NCBI RefSeq assembly: GCF_002056795.1
Contig: NZ_CP020104.1
Span: forward strand, 3,793,001-3,857,000
DNA: 64,000 nucleotides
Direction of reading: 5' to 3'
DNA from: Spirosoma aerolatum
GTDB lineage: Bacteria; Bacteroidota; Bacteroidia; Cytophagales; Spirosomataceae
Positions 9,311 through 17,024 of this stretch are shown here, piece after piece; positions within the stretch are counted from its first letter, which is position 1; every line of letters begins with the position of its first letter. The notes under the pieces are model-generated. The model ran no database searches and was not told the origin of the DNA. It saw only the letters and a program-made list of their open reading frames with translations. The translations under genes and the position numbers were made by a program.

Positions 9311-9952
9311 TTAATTAGCCGAATAGTGTTGCAGATAGGCAATCAGGCGTTCGAAGTGCATCTGCTCGTATGGGTTCTGCGTCTGGTGAATAAGCAAATG
9401 CCGATAGTAATCGACCAGATCGTCGAAGTTCGGGTTGTGATTCAGGCGGGCGGCAATCAAGCCCTTGTAACAGCGGTGGGTCTGATTGTAGACGTACCGA
9501 CAGGGTTCATCAAGGTACTCGTTCAGCAGCCGGTCCAGAGTTGGGAGAGAAGCCGCTGTAGCCAGAAAGTCGAACCCCTGGGCACTGAAAAAATCCTCGA
9601 TCTGCGAACAAACCTGCGAAAGGTCGGCTTCCGAATGGATTTTATACCGGGCCTTCTGAAAGCCAACGAATCGGCTCATGGACAGAATGAGGGTATTGGC
9701 GTCTGGCCGAAGGTCGGGTTGATTGTTCAAAAATTGCTGGGCAATCTGTTCAACCTGTTCATGGCGACACCCAAAGTTGACTTCCAGCGTAGTATCGTCC
9801 GGGTAAAAGACTGAGGTTAAAATAATGTTCTGGAAGCCATTGCTGGTGACCCGTCGGAACTGTTTTTTTTCAGTCAGTAAGGCATACGCATGGTCCGAAA
9901 AGAAGGGGGCCAGGTGCTGGTATAGGTTCGTTTCAAACGACGTGATTGTCAT
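9311..9952 (-). CDS. Conserved-looking cytoplasmic protein of unknown function
   Basis: A 213-residue protein without signal peptide or membrane helices. I do not recognise the family. The N-terminus (residues 1-60) alternates short helices and strands. The C-terminal third is helical and rich in Tyr and His (YNQTHRCYKGLIAARLNHNP and LVDYYRHLLIHQTQNPYEQM). Codon use matches the flanking chromosomal genes, and the frame is open throughout, supporting a real gene. It faces the secreted hydrolase tail-to-tail and lies upstream of tmRNA on the other strand. Confidence 0.65.
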   Translation of the reverse strand: MTITSFETNLYQHLAPFFSDHAYALLTEKKQFRRVTSNGFQNIILTSVFYPDDTTLEVNFGCRHEQVEQIAQQFLNNQPDLRPDANTLILSMSRFVGFQKARYKIHSEADLSQVCSQIEDFFSAQGFDFLATAASLPTLDRLLNEYLDEPCRYVYNQTHRCYKGLIAARLNHNPNFDDLVDYYRHLLIHQTQNPYEQMHFERLIAYLQHYSAN

Positions 9953-10214
9953 GATTGACAGACAGGCTTATCGATTCGGGTAAAAGCCTAACCCGATAAC
10001 GGATCAAACTGACTTTTGTTGGTAAAATTCGCCGAAAAATATGAATAAAAGCAATAGATCTGATTGAGTGGGAAACCAGAAAAAGCCTGAGCCTGAGTCA
10101 CTCAGACGATGCCACAAATCTGACGAATAGTATAGGGCGAATTGATGGAAGTAGCGACGAACTAACTGCTGGTTTTATTGGTTACCTACTACACGCCCAT
10201 CAGGGAGTCGATTT

Positions 10215-10586
10215 GGGGACGACCGGAATTGACAGCTTGCTGAGGTCGCGTGTAAGCATGCCGGGAGTTGGCGGAATTTCCCGACCCGAACAAATCGTCA
10301 AAACAATAACTGGCGAGTATAACTACGCCATGGCTGCTTAATCCGGAGGATTAAACAATAGCCATTGTCTCCCCGGCCTACGTGCTGCCGGCTGGATCAG
10401 GAGGCATCGAAACGCAGCGCTGGCTCGGTTTATGGTGTTAACGGCCGAATGAGAAACAAGCACCTACGGATGAGGTTTGGTTTGGTACACACCGGGCCGA
10501 TTCCCGACAATCTTAAGGGTACCTAAGCATGTAGAAAGCGCGTCGGTTTCCTTGACTGGACGAGGGTTCAAATCCCTCCGTCTCCA
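10215..10586 (+). ncRNA. ssrA: Transfer-messenger RNA (tmRNA)
   Basis: The 5' end GGGGACGACCGGAATTGACAG and the 3' end with a T-arm (GAGGGTTCAAATCCCTC) followed by CGTCTCCA are diagnostic. GGGGACG pairs with CGTCTCC to close the acceptor stem with one G-U pair. An internal reading frame at 10312-10341 encodes a tag ending GEYNYAMAA followed by TAA, of the type seen in other Bacteroidota. After the discriminator A the genome reads CCCA rather than CCA, so the CCA is probably added after transcription. The RNA rescues stalled ribosomes and tags unfinished proteins for degradation. Its 3' end is followed by a patch of decayed accessory DNA. Confidence 0.95.
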
Positions 10587-10776
10587 CCCAATAAAGGCCT
10601 GTAATTCATTGAGTTATGGGCCTTTTTCTGTATGTAAATTTCTGTATGGCAAAATCGTGTCAAAACGAATTGGGTAAAGCCAAGATTGGGGATTTTCAGT
10701 TGGGTGAATTTCCCTGGAAAGAGCCCAAACTGTCTAAACCTATGAATGACGATCTGTCGAAGCAATGGGCTGTCGT
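10587..10776. other. Non-coding or degenerate DNA immediately 3' of tmRNA
   Basis: Short open frames occur on both strands, but none has a plausible start, length or family match. A short frame from 10616 reads partly protein-like (GEFPWKEPKLSKP), which may be further relic sequence. I found no second copy of the tmRNA 3' end in the window, so no attachment-site duplication can be shown. Confidence 0.35.
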
Positions 10777-11061
10777 CTACGGGCCAACCAGCATCGAGGA
10801 CACTTTGCCGAGTGGGGTGGGAATAATGGGGTCTTTGCGGTAAAGCTGTGTATTGCGCTGGGGAAATCGTTGCCATCTCCCCAGGTTATGAGATCGCCAT
10901 CGGGCGTGGCGTTCTGGGTCCTGTCGGGAACGACTACCGTTGGTTTGCCGCCAGACTGGGGCTGAACTGCCCCCTTTCGCCTGGTGGGGTTTGTTGTTTT
11001 CGAGGGCAACACTGATGCCCAACTGGGGCAATATGGCCACGTCAAACCATTCCATGTCCAT
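10777..11061 (-). pseudogene. Frameshifted remnant of a phage-portal-like gene
   Basis: Reading the minus strand in two alternating frames gives a continuous protein-like trace: FDVAILPQLGISVALENNKP, then (other frame) KGAVQPQSGGKPTVVVPDR and DLITWGDGNDFP, then (first frame) QRNTQLYRKDPIIPTPLGK and VSSMLVG. The pattern WGxxNxxPQ...LYxxxPI......K.....G resembles the start of portal proteins of Bacteroidota phages and prophages. At least two frameshifts and the absence of the rest show it is dead. It starts 190 bases beyond the tmRNA 3' end, a classic phage integration site. The portal assignment is by pattern only and could be wrong; the decayed state is clearer. Confidence 0.4.
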
Positions 11062-11113
11062 CAGGCAGGTAACCTTGTGGAACGAGCCATAAAGACCTTT
11101 TTTTAAGTAGGAT

Positions 11114-11617
11114 TCAGTTTTTAGGCCGCCAGGTGTAAATAGCAGAGTGCGTTTCAAACACACCATCAACAGGATCGCTAATCAGGTTGAGCCAACCAGC
11201 TTTCCCAAATTCAGCAATGGCTCTCTGTTTACTGCTCGAAGAGATTGGCGTTAGCTGCCCCGTCCATTCATCACAGACTACGATGTAACGTCCGTTGATT
11301 TGGGTATAGAATAAGGGTGGGTTATTTTTCCACAGATTTAGCAGGTAGTAGTTATCATATTCTGTCCGTATCCGATAACTGATGGCGTTACTTGAGCGAA
11401 CTCGTGGAATAATCACGTTGATAACCCCAAGCTTGGCAAAAAATGATTCAGGGGTTTTGGTGAGTCGAAACTGAATATATTCGGGAATGACTCGTAGCAG
11501 GAAGGTATCTTGAATGCTAGCTCGCTGTAATTGTAATGAATCGGCGATAATAGGATTCTGGGCTTGTCCTGTTTTAAGCAAGCATGATAAGCCCAGTAGA
11601 ATAATTAGCTTTTTCAT
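11114..11617 (-). CDS. Small secreted protein of unknown function
   Basis: A 167-residue protein with a clear signal peptide (MKKLIILLGLSCLLKTGQAQ). The mature part starts NPIIADSLQLQRASIQDTFL and ends in an ETHSAIYTWRPKN tail. No family is recognised. It has a two-Cys signal region but only one mature Cys. The gene is A+T-richer than the chromosomal genes on either side of the patch, which fits an acquired origin. Its 3' end abuts the portal-like relic, and its 5' end lies 30 bases from a MITE. Confidence 0.6.
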   Translation of the reverse strand: MKKLIILLGLSCLLKTGQAQNPIIADSLQLQRASIQDTFLLRVIPEYIQFRLTKTPESFFAKLGVINVIIPRVRSSNAISYRIRTEYDNYYLLNLWKNNPPLFYTQINGRYIVVCDEWTGQLTPISSSSKQRAIAEFGKAGWLNLISDPVDGVFETHSAIYTWRPKN

Positions 11618-11646
11618 ATCTTGAAATTCAAGTTATCATAATGGCA

Positions 11647-11776
11647 GTGGCTGTTGCAAAAGTCTGGATGAAGTCAAATGACCCTGATTCGTGGCTTCGA
11701 ACCGGATCATTCATTCGCTAAAAGTTGGCTGTTTATCGAGCAAGTTCGCGGTTGTTCCGACTTTTGCAACAGCCAC
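11647..11776. mobile_element. 130-bp MITE with 18-bp terminal inverted repeats
   Basis: The left end GTGGCTGTTGCAAAAGTC (11647-11664) is matched perfectly in inverted orientation by GACTTTTGCAACAGCCAC at the right end (11759-11776). The element is flanked by the 4-base direct repeat GGCA (11643-11646 and 11777-11780), consistent with target-site duplication. It encodes no transposase. The GGCTGTTGCAAAAGT terminus is the kind of sequence seen at ends of IS5-like elements, so it is probably mobilised in trans by such an IS elsewhere in the genome. Confidence 0.8.
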
Positions 11777-11818
11777 GGCACTTATACAACAAAAGAGAGT
11801 AATCGTCTTTTATACACC

Positions 11819-12520
11819 ATGACAATTAAAGTGATTTGTTTTTTAGCGTTTAGCTGTACCATTTTTACTCAAGCTAAAGCTCAAATAGGCTTAGGTACCA
11901 TATCCACCGATTTAAAAGGCCGAGTTGTTACTACTTATAAGTTGATCGACCCAGATGGTAATCAAATACAAACTTATCTGGGAAGCCCTTTTCTAGGTGA
12001 TCACGTTTGGCACCCTGGAGCACTAATCTATAGAGATCAGCAGCAACGTCCCGGTCAGATAGCCTACAATCTTGTTCTGAATCAAATTCAATATCGGTCT
12101 ACTGATTCGTCAGCGGCTATTACCGCTCTGCCTGATGAGTTTATAGTTGAAGGGGAGCGGTTTGTTAGTGCCCCTCTAAAAGGAGTAGTAGGTAATCAAC
12201 TCACCTACTTTCAGGTACTTTACAGCGGAACAACTACATTGTTAAGACGATACCGTAAACGGTTTATGTTATTGGATCGTAATTCGTATGGTGTCAAGAC
12301 CGCTTATGATGATATGTTTAACGGCCAGTATGTTGCTTCCCAGGAGCTATTCATATTGACAAAGGGCGGTGAGCCTCAACTGGTGGCGTTGACAGTAAAA
12401 TCGATCACCAAAGCGTTAAAAGGGCTTGACCCTATTCTGGCGAAACAGGTGGATTCTAGTCCCCTGACAGAAGACACACTCATCTATATACTCAAAGAGT
12501 ATGATCGATCTACCAAGTAG
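11819..12520 (+). CDS. Secreted protein of unknown function
   Basis: The ATG at 11819 gives a 233-residue protein with a signal peptide (MTIKVICFLAFSCTIFTQ..AQ). An upstream start at 11678 would run through the MITE and lacks a signal peptide, so it was rejected. The mature part contains a VTTYKLIDPDGNQIQTYLG segment and later EGERFVSAPLKGVVGNQLTY and a DMFNGQYVASQELFILTKGG region, which suggest a beta-rich envelope protein. It resembles many Cytophagales hypothetical proteins with a late LTKGGEP motif, but I cannot name a family. The MITE lies directly in its promoter region and may have altered its expression. Confidence 0.62.
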   Translation: MTIKVICFLAFSCTIFTQAKAQIGLGTISTDLKGRVVTTYKLIDPDGNQIQTYLGSPFLGDHVWHPGALIYRDQQQRPGQIAYNLVLNQIQYRSTDSSAAITALPDEFIVEGERFVSAPLKGVVGNQLTYFQVLYSGTTTLLRRYRKRFMLLDRNSYGVKTAYDDMFNGQYVASQELFILTKGGEPQLVALTVKSITKALKGLDPILAKQVDSSPLTEDTLIYILKEYDRSTK

Positions 12521-12637
12521 AAGGCCGGTAGATAAGGCTATGTCTTAGAAATATGCAAATGTCTAGTCTACAGTAATTTAGGGCTATTACTAGGCCTGTT
12601 CTATTAAACGTAGCATATAATAGAAACTCATCATTAG

Positions 12638-12794
12638 CTATTTCAACTTATTATCCTGTTTGAGACGGTTTAACAAACGGGGGTCATTCCGTGGATCAAC
12701 AACAGGGCCACCTGGAGCAAGTTTCATTACATACACCAATAACGTCTTGTTATCACTTGTTTTGTCTACTACAATGATTGGTGAGATGATCTAA
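12638..12794 (-). pseudogene. C-terminal relic of an unidentified gene
   Basis: The minus strand encodes about 50 residues with good protein character (ISPIIVVDKTSDNKTLLVYV, then MKLAPGGPVVDPRNDPRLLN and a lysine-rich end before a TAG at 12638-12640). An in-frame stop lies just upstream and no start codon is available, so only the tail of a former gene remains. Its truncated end is 15 bases from a solitary MITE-type end at 12810. The family is not recognised. Confidence 0.45.
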
Positions 12795-12809
12795 TTAATC
12801 GGCACAGTT

Positions 12810-12829
12810 TCGATTTTTGCAACAGCCAC
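12810..12829. repeat. Solitary end of the MITE/IS family seen at 11647
   Basis: TTTTTGCAACAGCCAC here matches the right end of the 130-bp MITE with one mismatch (CTTTTGCAACAGCCAC there). No partner left end is visible between 12530 and 12810. It probably marks a deleted or degraded copy, and it lies at the point where the neighbouring gene relic loses its 5' part. Confidence 0.6.
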
Positions 12830-12907
12830 TAGAAATATGTTAAGGAAACTTAGGAAGAATTAGTTTATTCAAGCAGTTCATCCTTTCTGGTAAAAGTACT
12901 AATCTGC

Positions 12908-13429
12908 TTAGAAGCTATGGCCTATAGAAAGGCCCAGCCAAGGCTGGAATCCAGCGGTAGTAATAATCGGAACTCTAATTGAACTTAAATCAATTAGAGG
13001 AGTAAAACCAGCACGCACCATTAAACCTCCCGTTGGCTTTTGATAGCGATAACTTAGCCGAGGGATGGCCAGTAAAAAGTAATTCCTTGAACCCACTAAG
13101 GAGGGTTCAATAGTATTCTTAGTAACCCCCGTTAATCCAATCCCAAAATCACCGTGGTGATTGCCTTTTCCTACCAAAGTGAACAGCTCACCAATTAGGA
13201 CTAGATTGCCTGGGATATTTCCAAAATAGGAGGTGCCTACTCGAAAACCATACGCCTGCTTTTCTGTTATGAGCAAAAGCCGTTCGTAATTAAGAGAGTA
13301 AAACCCGCCCGCCCCTAACCCCTCTAAATAGATGGTATTACGTGATCTAAAGGGGGCTTTTTCAATTCGCTTCTGAGCTATTCCAATTAAAGGTAAGCAA
13401 AAGCAAAGAAGGATTGGTAAGTATCTCAT
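12908..13429 (-). CDS. Putative outer-membrane beta-barrel protein
   Basis: A 173-residue protein with a signal peptide (MRYLPILLCFCLPLIGIAQ). The mature part alternates amphipathic strands rich in Gly and aromatics (YLEGLGAGGFYSLNYERLLL, FGIGLTGVTKN, YFLLAIPRLSYRYQKPTGGL, FQPWLGLSIGHSF) and ends in Phe, as outer-membrane barrels often do. It resembles small unknown porin-fold proteins of Cytophagales. No specific function can be assigned. Composition is A+T-richer than the core genes. Confidence 0.6.
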   Translation of the reverse strand: MRYLPILLCFCLPLIGIAQKRIEKAPFRSRNTIYLEGLGAGGFYSLNYERLLLITEKQAYGFRVGTSYFGNIPGNLVLIGELFTLVGKGNHHGDFGIGLTGVTKNTIEPSLVGSRNYFLLAIPRLSYRYQKPTGGLMVRAGFTPLIDLSSIRVPIITTAGFQPWLGLSIGHSF

Positions 13430-13534
13430 AATTAGCTGGTTGAAAAATGTGGAAATAATGTTATCACTGGTAACAAAGTAAGAGCTAATTTAACGTGATT
13501 GGGCTTTTCTTGCTTTGTTTTATGTAAAGTTGAG

Positions 13535-14074
13535 TCAATTTCTTTTTACCAGTACCTTTATTTTTCCTTTACTCAGATGGACAGGTGTCACTCGTCCAGT
13601 ACTATCCAGTAAGCTCAAATCGAACTTGCCTTCCAAAAGACCAGTGCCTTGATCATATTGGGTAATCTCAATCCAACCAGTCGCTTTTTGGTATGCTTGT
13701 GTAGCCATTCCAGAAGTCCCCAACACGACATATTTCCCCTGAGCGCCTACCTTTTCAAAAGAACAAAGGTCAGGCTTTGACAGATCATAATATCCCTGTT
13801 TGAGCGGTATATCGGTGAAGGTCAGGATTTGGGTAGGCGCGCAATCGCCTTTACAACCTGTCACTTTTTTAGAACGCGTTCTAGCTGATCCCGGATAAGG
13901 TAAATCTGTTTTGAGAAACAAATTAAATCGCTCCTGTGAGCATAAATCTTTTTTAGTCGTAGGCGTACCCGAGGCAAACCAAGTGGATCGCTCCAGGGAA
14001 GCTTTGACAGGATAGGAGCTTGAACAGGCTGAGCAGAGCGCTACCGAAACGGCTATTGCTACTTTCAAAATCAT
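13535..14074 (-). CDS. Lipoprotein of unknown function
   Basis: A 179-residue protein with a short lipoprotein signal ending LCSAC (lipid Cys17). The mature part has five further Cys, including a KVTGCKGDCAPTQILTF loop and DLCSQERF and PDLCSFEK segments that could form disulfides in the periplasm. A late region (WIEITQYDQGTGLLEGKFDL) looks like a beta-sandwich edge. No family is recognised. It lies 105 bases upstream of the barrel-like gene on the same strand, so the two may be co-transcribed. Confidence 0.62.
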   Translation of the reverse strand: MILKVAIAVSVALCSACSSSYPVKASLERSTWFASGTPTTKKDLCSQERFNLFLKTDLPYPGSARTRSKKVTGCKGDCAPTQILTFTDIPLKQGYYDLSKPDLCSFEKVGAQGKYVVLGTSGMATQAYQKATGWIEITQYDQGTGLLEGKFDLSLLDSTGRVTPVHLSKGKIKVLVKRN

Positions 14075-14269
14075 GGTGGAATACGGTTATATGATCTGTA
14101 ATATATTAGCCAAAGTATGAAACGTCAGTCAAAATACTGTTTTATTAAGCGCCCGTTTTAGGGAAAGATGCAAGATCATCCAATCAATAGAATCGTTTAT
14201 GATTAATAATCTCAAATGGCTTTGCTGCATGGCCAAGTCGGTGCCTGTCTGACGGCCTTTGGCATTTCT

Positions 14270-14440
14270 ATTGAACCAAATAAGGCACTCCTGTTTCGGC
14301 GCTATGCCCCAGTGATTTGGTAGGGAGGCAGGCGATATTAATGCAGGTGCCGCCATACATCAGAGCCGACTGTTCGATCAATGCTACCTGCCAGCCTTCG
14401 CGGGCCAGATAAGCCGCTAGTGTTTTTCAGCAAAGCTGGA
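14270..14440 (-). pseudogene. Relic of a class I pyridine nucleotide-disulfide oxidoreductase
   Basis: On the minus strand an in-frame stretch reads AAYLAREGWQVALIEQSALM, then YGGTCINIACLPTKSLGHSA. This is the FAD-binding N-terminus and redox-active CxxxxC motif of the mercuric reductase/dihydrolipoamide dehydrogenase family. The segment before it (AEK, then a stop) is one base short of the expected GKAGKTLA, so a frameshift is visible, and after about 12 residues past the motif the trace degenerates. The other 400 or so residues are absent. This is a dead fragment in the patch downstream of tmRNA. Confidence 0.7.
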
Positions 14441-14586
14441 AAAGAAACTTGTTGTTCGAAATCGCTCTGGTAGGCCTCCGTATATAAAAAAGATTGGCTT
14501 GTAAGTTTATTTTCTAATTATAACTTTGCAATACAAAGTTCTTTTTGTTGTGTTAATTTTATAGCTACCAATAAACCAAACCGAAC
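14441..14586. other. Upstream region of the 14587 membrane-protein gene
   Basis: The DNA becomes strongly A+T-rich from about 14490 and presumably contains the promoter. I see no further gene in the 14075-14586 gap beyond the oxidoreductase relic. Confidence 0.35.
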
Positions 14587-15825
14587 GTGAAAAATGATAT
14601 ACGGACTCATTTGAATGAGCCCACGCAACTCGAAAAATTGTACCGGGCCAATAAGGTTGCCTTTAAACAGGATTTTGATCAACTGTACCCGGAATTAAAA
14701 GGCAATACACTTGCCGATTTCTGGCAGGCACGATTGCATTACGAAACCGATGAGATCAACTGGGGGACAAACCGGGAGTTAGTCGTTCTCATGCTACTAT
14801 CGCTGGTCGCCGGTATGCTGGCAAAGCTCCCTGCATTCGTATCAATCGACCAGACGTTTTTTTATTCCAGAAATGTTGGGTTCATCGTTTTCCCTGCGTT
14901 GATGGTCTACTTTGCCTGGAAAAATTCATTGCCGATGCGGAAAACAGGCGTATTGGCAGTTTTAACGCTAATCGGCCTGGTATTTATCAATACCTTCCCT
15001 GATGTAAAAAAGAGCGATACCCTGATGTTGTCGTGTCTCCATATACTCCTATACCTTTGGTCGATACTCGGGTTAGCTTTTGTGGGCGACTGGCGTAATG
15101 CCAATGAGAAGCGGCTCCGCTATTTAAAATATAACGGTGATCTTATTGTAATGACCGCGCTCATTCTAATGGCAGGTGGGATTATGACAGGTATAACTAT
15201 TGGGCTTTTTGAACTAATTGGTCTGTCTATTCAAAAATTTTATTTCGAAAACGTGGTCGTTTTTGGTCTGCCTATTGCCCCTATTTTAGGAACCTATCTT
15301 ACCCAGACCAATCCCCAATTGGTTGGTAAAGTTTCGCCGGTGATTGCCAAACTGTTCAGCCCCCTGGTCTTAGTTATGCTGGTTATTTACCTGGCAGCAA
15401 TCATTAATTCGGGTAAAAATCCTTATAACGACCGTGAGTTTCTGTTGATTTTTAATGGTCTGTTACTCGGGGTTATGGCGATTATATTCTTTTCTATTGC
15501 CGAATCGTCAACGAAAAGCCGACCTGAAGTCTGGATACTTCTGCTACTTTCTATGGTAACAATAGTTGTGAATGGAATCGCATTATCAGCTATATTATTC
15601 CGTATTTCAGCCTGGGGCATTACGGCCAATCGGGCTGCCGTATTGGGAGGAAATGTACTGATCCTAATTAATCTTGTATTAGTATCGGCGCAACTTTTCA
15701 GGGTACTATCAACGAAGAAATCGTTAGCCGACGTAGGTGTTTCCATTGCCTCCTACCTGCCTCTCTACTGTATTTGGGCGGGTGTCGTAACCTTTATATT
15801 TCCGTTGCTATTTGGCTATAAATAA
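14587..15825 (+). CDS. Polytopic membrane protein, DUF4153-like
   Basis: A 412-residue protein with a soluble N-terminal segment of about 55 residues (an arm with LEKLYRANKVAFKQDFDQLY) followed by about eleven or twelve predicted membrane segments. Sequence style (ELVVLMLLSLVAGMLAKLP, SILGLAFVGDWRN, the GGIMTGITIGLFELIGL helix) resembles the DUF4153 family, whose function is not established. The start is GTG at 14587; no ATG is well placed. A strong hairpin terminator follows immediately after the stop. It marks the right-hand limit of the accessory patch, and its codon use is again more like chromosomal genes. Confidence 0.65.
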   Translation: MKNDIRTHLNEPTQLEKLYRANKVAFKQDFDQLYPELKGNTLADFWQARLHYETDEINWGTNRELVVLMLLSLVAGMLAKLPAFVSIDQTFFYSRNVGFIVFPALMVYFAWKNSLPMRKTGVLAVLTLIGLVFINTFPDVKKSDTLMLSCLHILLYLWSILGLAFVGDWRNANEKRLRYLKYNGDLIVMTALILMAGGIMTGITIGLFELIGLSIQKFYFENVVVFGLPIAPILGTYLTQTNPQLVGKVSPVIAKLFSPLVLVMLVIYLAAIINSGKNPYNDREFLLIFNGLLLGVMAIIFFSIAESSTKSRPEVWILLLLSMVTIVVNGIALSAILFRISAWGITANRAAVLGGNVLILINLVLVSAQLFRVLSTKKSLADVGVSIASYLPLYCIWAGVVTFIFPLLFGYK

Positions 15826-15839
15826 GATTTTTACATCCC

Positions 15840-15904
15840 AATAAGTAAGCCTGGCCTATGGTTTAACTGACTTTTTCGGTAAACCATAGCCAGGCTTACT
15901 TATT
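15840..15904. terminator. Long stem-loop after the 14587 gene
   Basis: A 26-base left arm and 25-base right arm (starting AATAAGTAAGCCTGG and ending CCAGGCTTACTTATT) pair with a single bulged base around a 14-base loop. It begins 14 bases after the stop codon. A T-rich stretch lies in the loop rather than after the stem, so it may be both terminator and mRNA-stabilising hairpin. Confidence 0.75.
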
Positions 15905-16214
15905 GAGTAATTGGCCGAATTACTTACGCAGGAAAGGAAGACATCGCTTCAACTATTCTTTTTTATCAAATCGACGGATCTTTAGCCATAAAAGTTACCT
16001 CGATATATAAAAAATACTGCATGTGAGTGAACGATGCCGGATAAATAGTGTCTAATTTTTTAGATCATCAGTAAAAGGCATGCTATACATTCCGTAGTTT
16101 ATAAATTGTCAGAATCGCTTTGCCATCAATTGATTTTAATGTAGCTTCTTTTTAAGGAAGAACTGTTACAAAAGTTGCGTTTTGACGTTCGAATAAAAAT
16201 TCTTCTGAAATGAA
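15905..16214. other. A+T-rich intergenic region
   Basis: No gene, RNA or repeat was recognised between the hairpin and the promoter of the 16286 gene. Confidence 0.5.
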
Positions 16215-16251
16215 TTTGGTTTTTTCGCAAATAGACTCACTATATTTGCGA
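16215..16251 (+). promoter_or_regulatory. Promoter with overlapping palindrome upstream of the 16286 gene
   Basis: A TATATTTG box (16241-16248) matches the Bacteroidota -7 consensus TAnnTTTG, and TTTG at 16215-16218 lies at a suitable -33 distance. Perfect 9-base arms TCGCAAATA (16225-16233) and TATTTGCGA (16243-16251) separated by 9 bases overlap the -7 box, so a dimeric repressor could occlude the promoter. Confidence 0.65.
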
Positions 16252-16285
16252 GCAGACTATACGAAGACAATAAATAGATTATCGA

Positions 16286-16768
16286 ATGAAAGCTAAACAA
16301 ATTCGATTCTTCTCGCTCGACGAGAATAGCGAGGCTAAAAAAACAAAAAAGAAGAGTGCTGTTAAATCAGCACCGATTACGGGATATATTTCACCAGCCG
16401 GTAAGGTTGTTTTTCCGAATAAATCCGCAGTTCAATTAGGGATCGATACGGAGAATAATCGCTTTAAAGTGGGTACGCAGGATGGGAAACGAAAAATCAA
16501 ATCACTTTACCTAATACCCGGTGCCAGTGAAGACGAAGAAGCGTTTACCCTGGAAAAAGCGGCCAAAAGTTATAGCCTGTCTCTACCTTTTATTCTTCAA
16601 AGAGGGGGAATCGATTTCGGAGATACGAAGTATACGTTTACGGTGAAATCTTTTGATTATGAAGAAGGTGTGACTGGGTACGAATTGAAACTGGCTAATC
16701 AGAACCCAAAGCCTGAATATACCGGAAAACCCCGTGGCCGGAAGCGTCAAAATCCAATTGCCGAATAA
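16286..16768 (+). CDS. Small basic protein with AT-hook-like tail, unknown function
   Basis: A 160-residue protein without signal peptide. The first 30 residues are rich in Lys and Ser (AKKTKKKSAVKSAP). The middle region alternates strands and contains GYISPAGKVVFPNKSAVQLG, and the C-terminus ends KPRGRKRQNPIAE, where PRGRKR resembles an AT-hook core that inserts in the minor groove of A+T-rich DNA. The central part is the size of a small beta-domain. A DNA-binding or nucleoid role is inference. It has its own promoter with a palindrome and its own terminator. Confidence 0.65.
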   Translation: MKAKQIRFFSLDENSEAKKTKKKSAVKSAPITGYISPAGKVVFPNKSAVQLGIDTENNRFKVGTQDGKRKIKSLYLIPGASEDEEAFTLEKAAKSYSLSLPFILQRGGIDFGDTKYTFTVKSFDYEEGVTGYELKLANQNPKPEYTGKPRGRKRQNPIAE

Positions 16769-16784
16769 TAACTAGTATAAATAA

Positions 16785-16853
16785 CCTGTATAGACTACAT
16801 TATCTGGCAACCTATACAGGAATAAAAAAGCGGACACATCGTCCGCTTTTTTA
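16785..16853 (+). terminator. Double hairpin terminator of the 16286 gene
   Basis: A 9-base inverted repeat (CCTGTATAG at 16785, CTATACAGG at 16812) is followed by AAAAAAGCGGAC..GTCCGCTTTTTT at 16824-16852, a stem of GCGGAC/GTCCGC with A and T runs that can act in both directions. Confidence 0.85.
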
Positions 16854-17024
16854 TTAACGGGTCAATCCCGAAAATAGCTACATAGTGACAAGTTACTAGT
16901 CAAAAAAAGTAGAACAGGTGCTGTATTTTTGCGGTATAACCAACGGAATGTCATCAGTTCTGGTAGCTATTTGTTGATATCTGGTTTAAAGAAAACAAGC
17001 TGCTAACTCGTGCGTTTTTGAGGT

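Noticed and set aside
10477..10677. 66-codon plus-strand frame over the tmRNA 3' end
   Set aside because: It lies within the tmRNA T-arm and acceptor stem and has no protein-like features.
11678..11818. Extended start of the 11819 gene
   Set aside because: It would place the start inside the MITE and lose the signal peptide.
14129..14356. 75-codon minus-strand frame
   Set aside because: It overlaps the oxidoreductase relic in a different frame; the protein trace belongs to the other frame.
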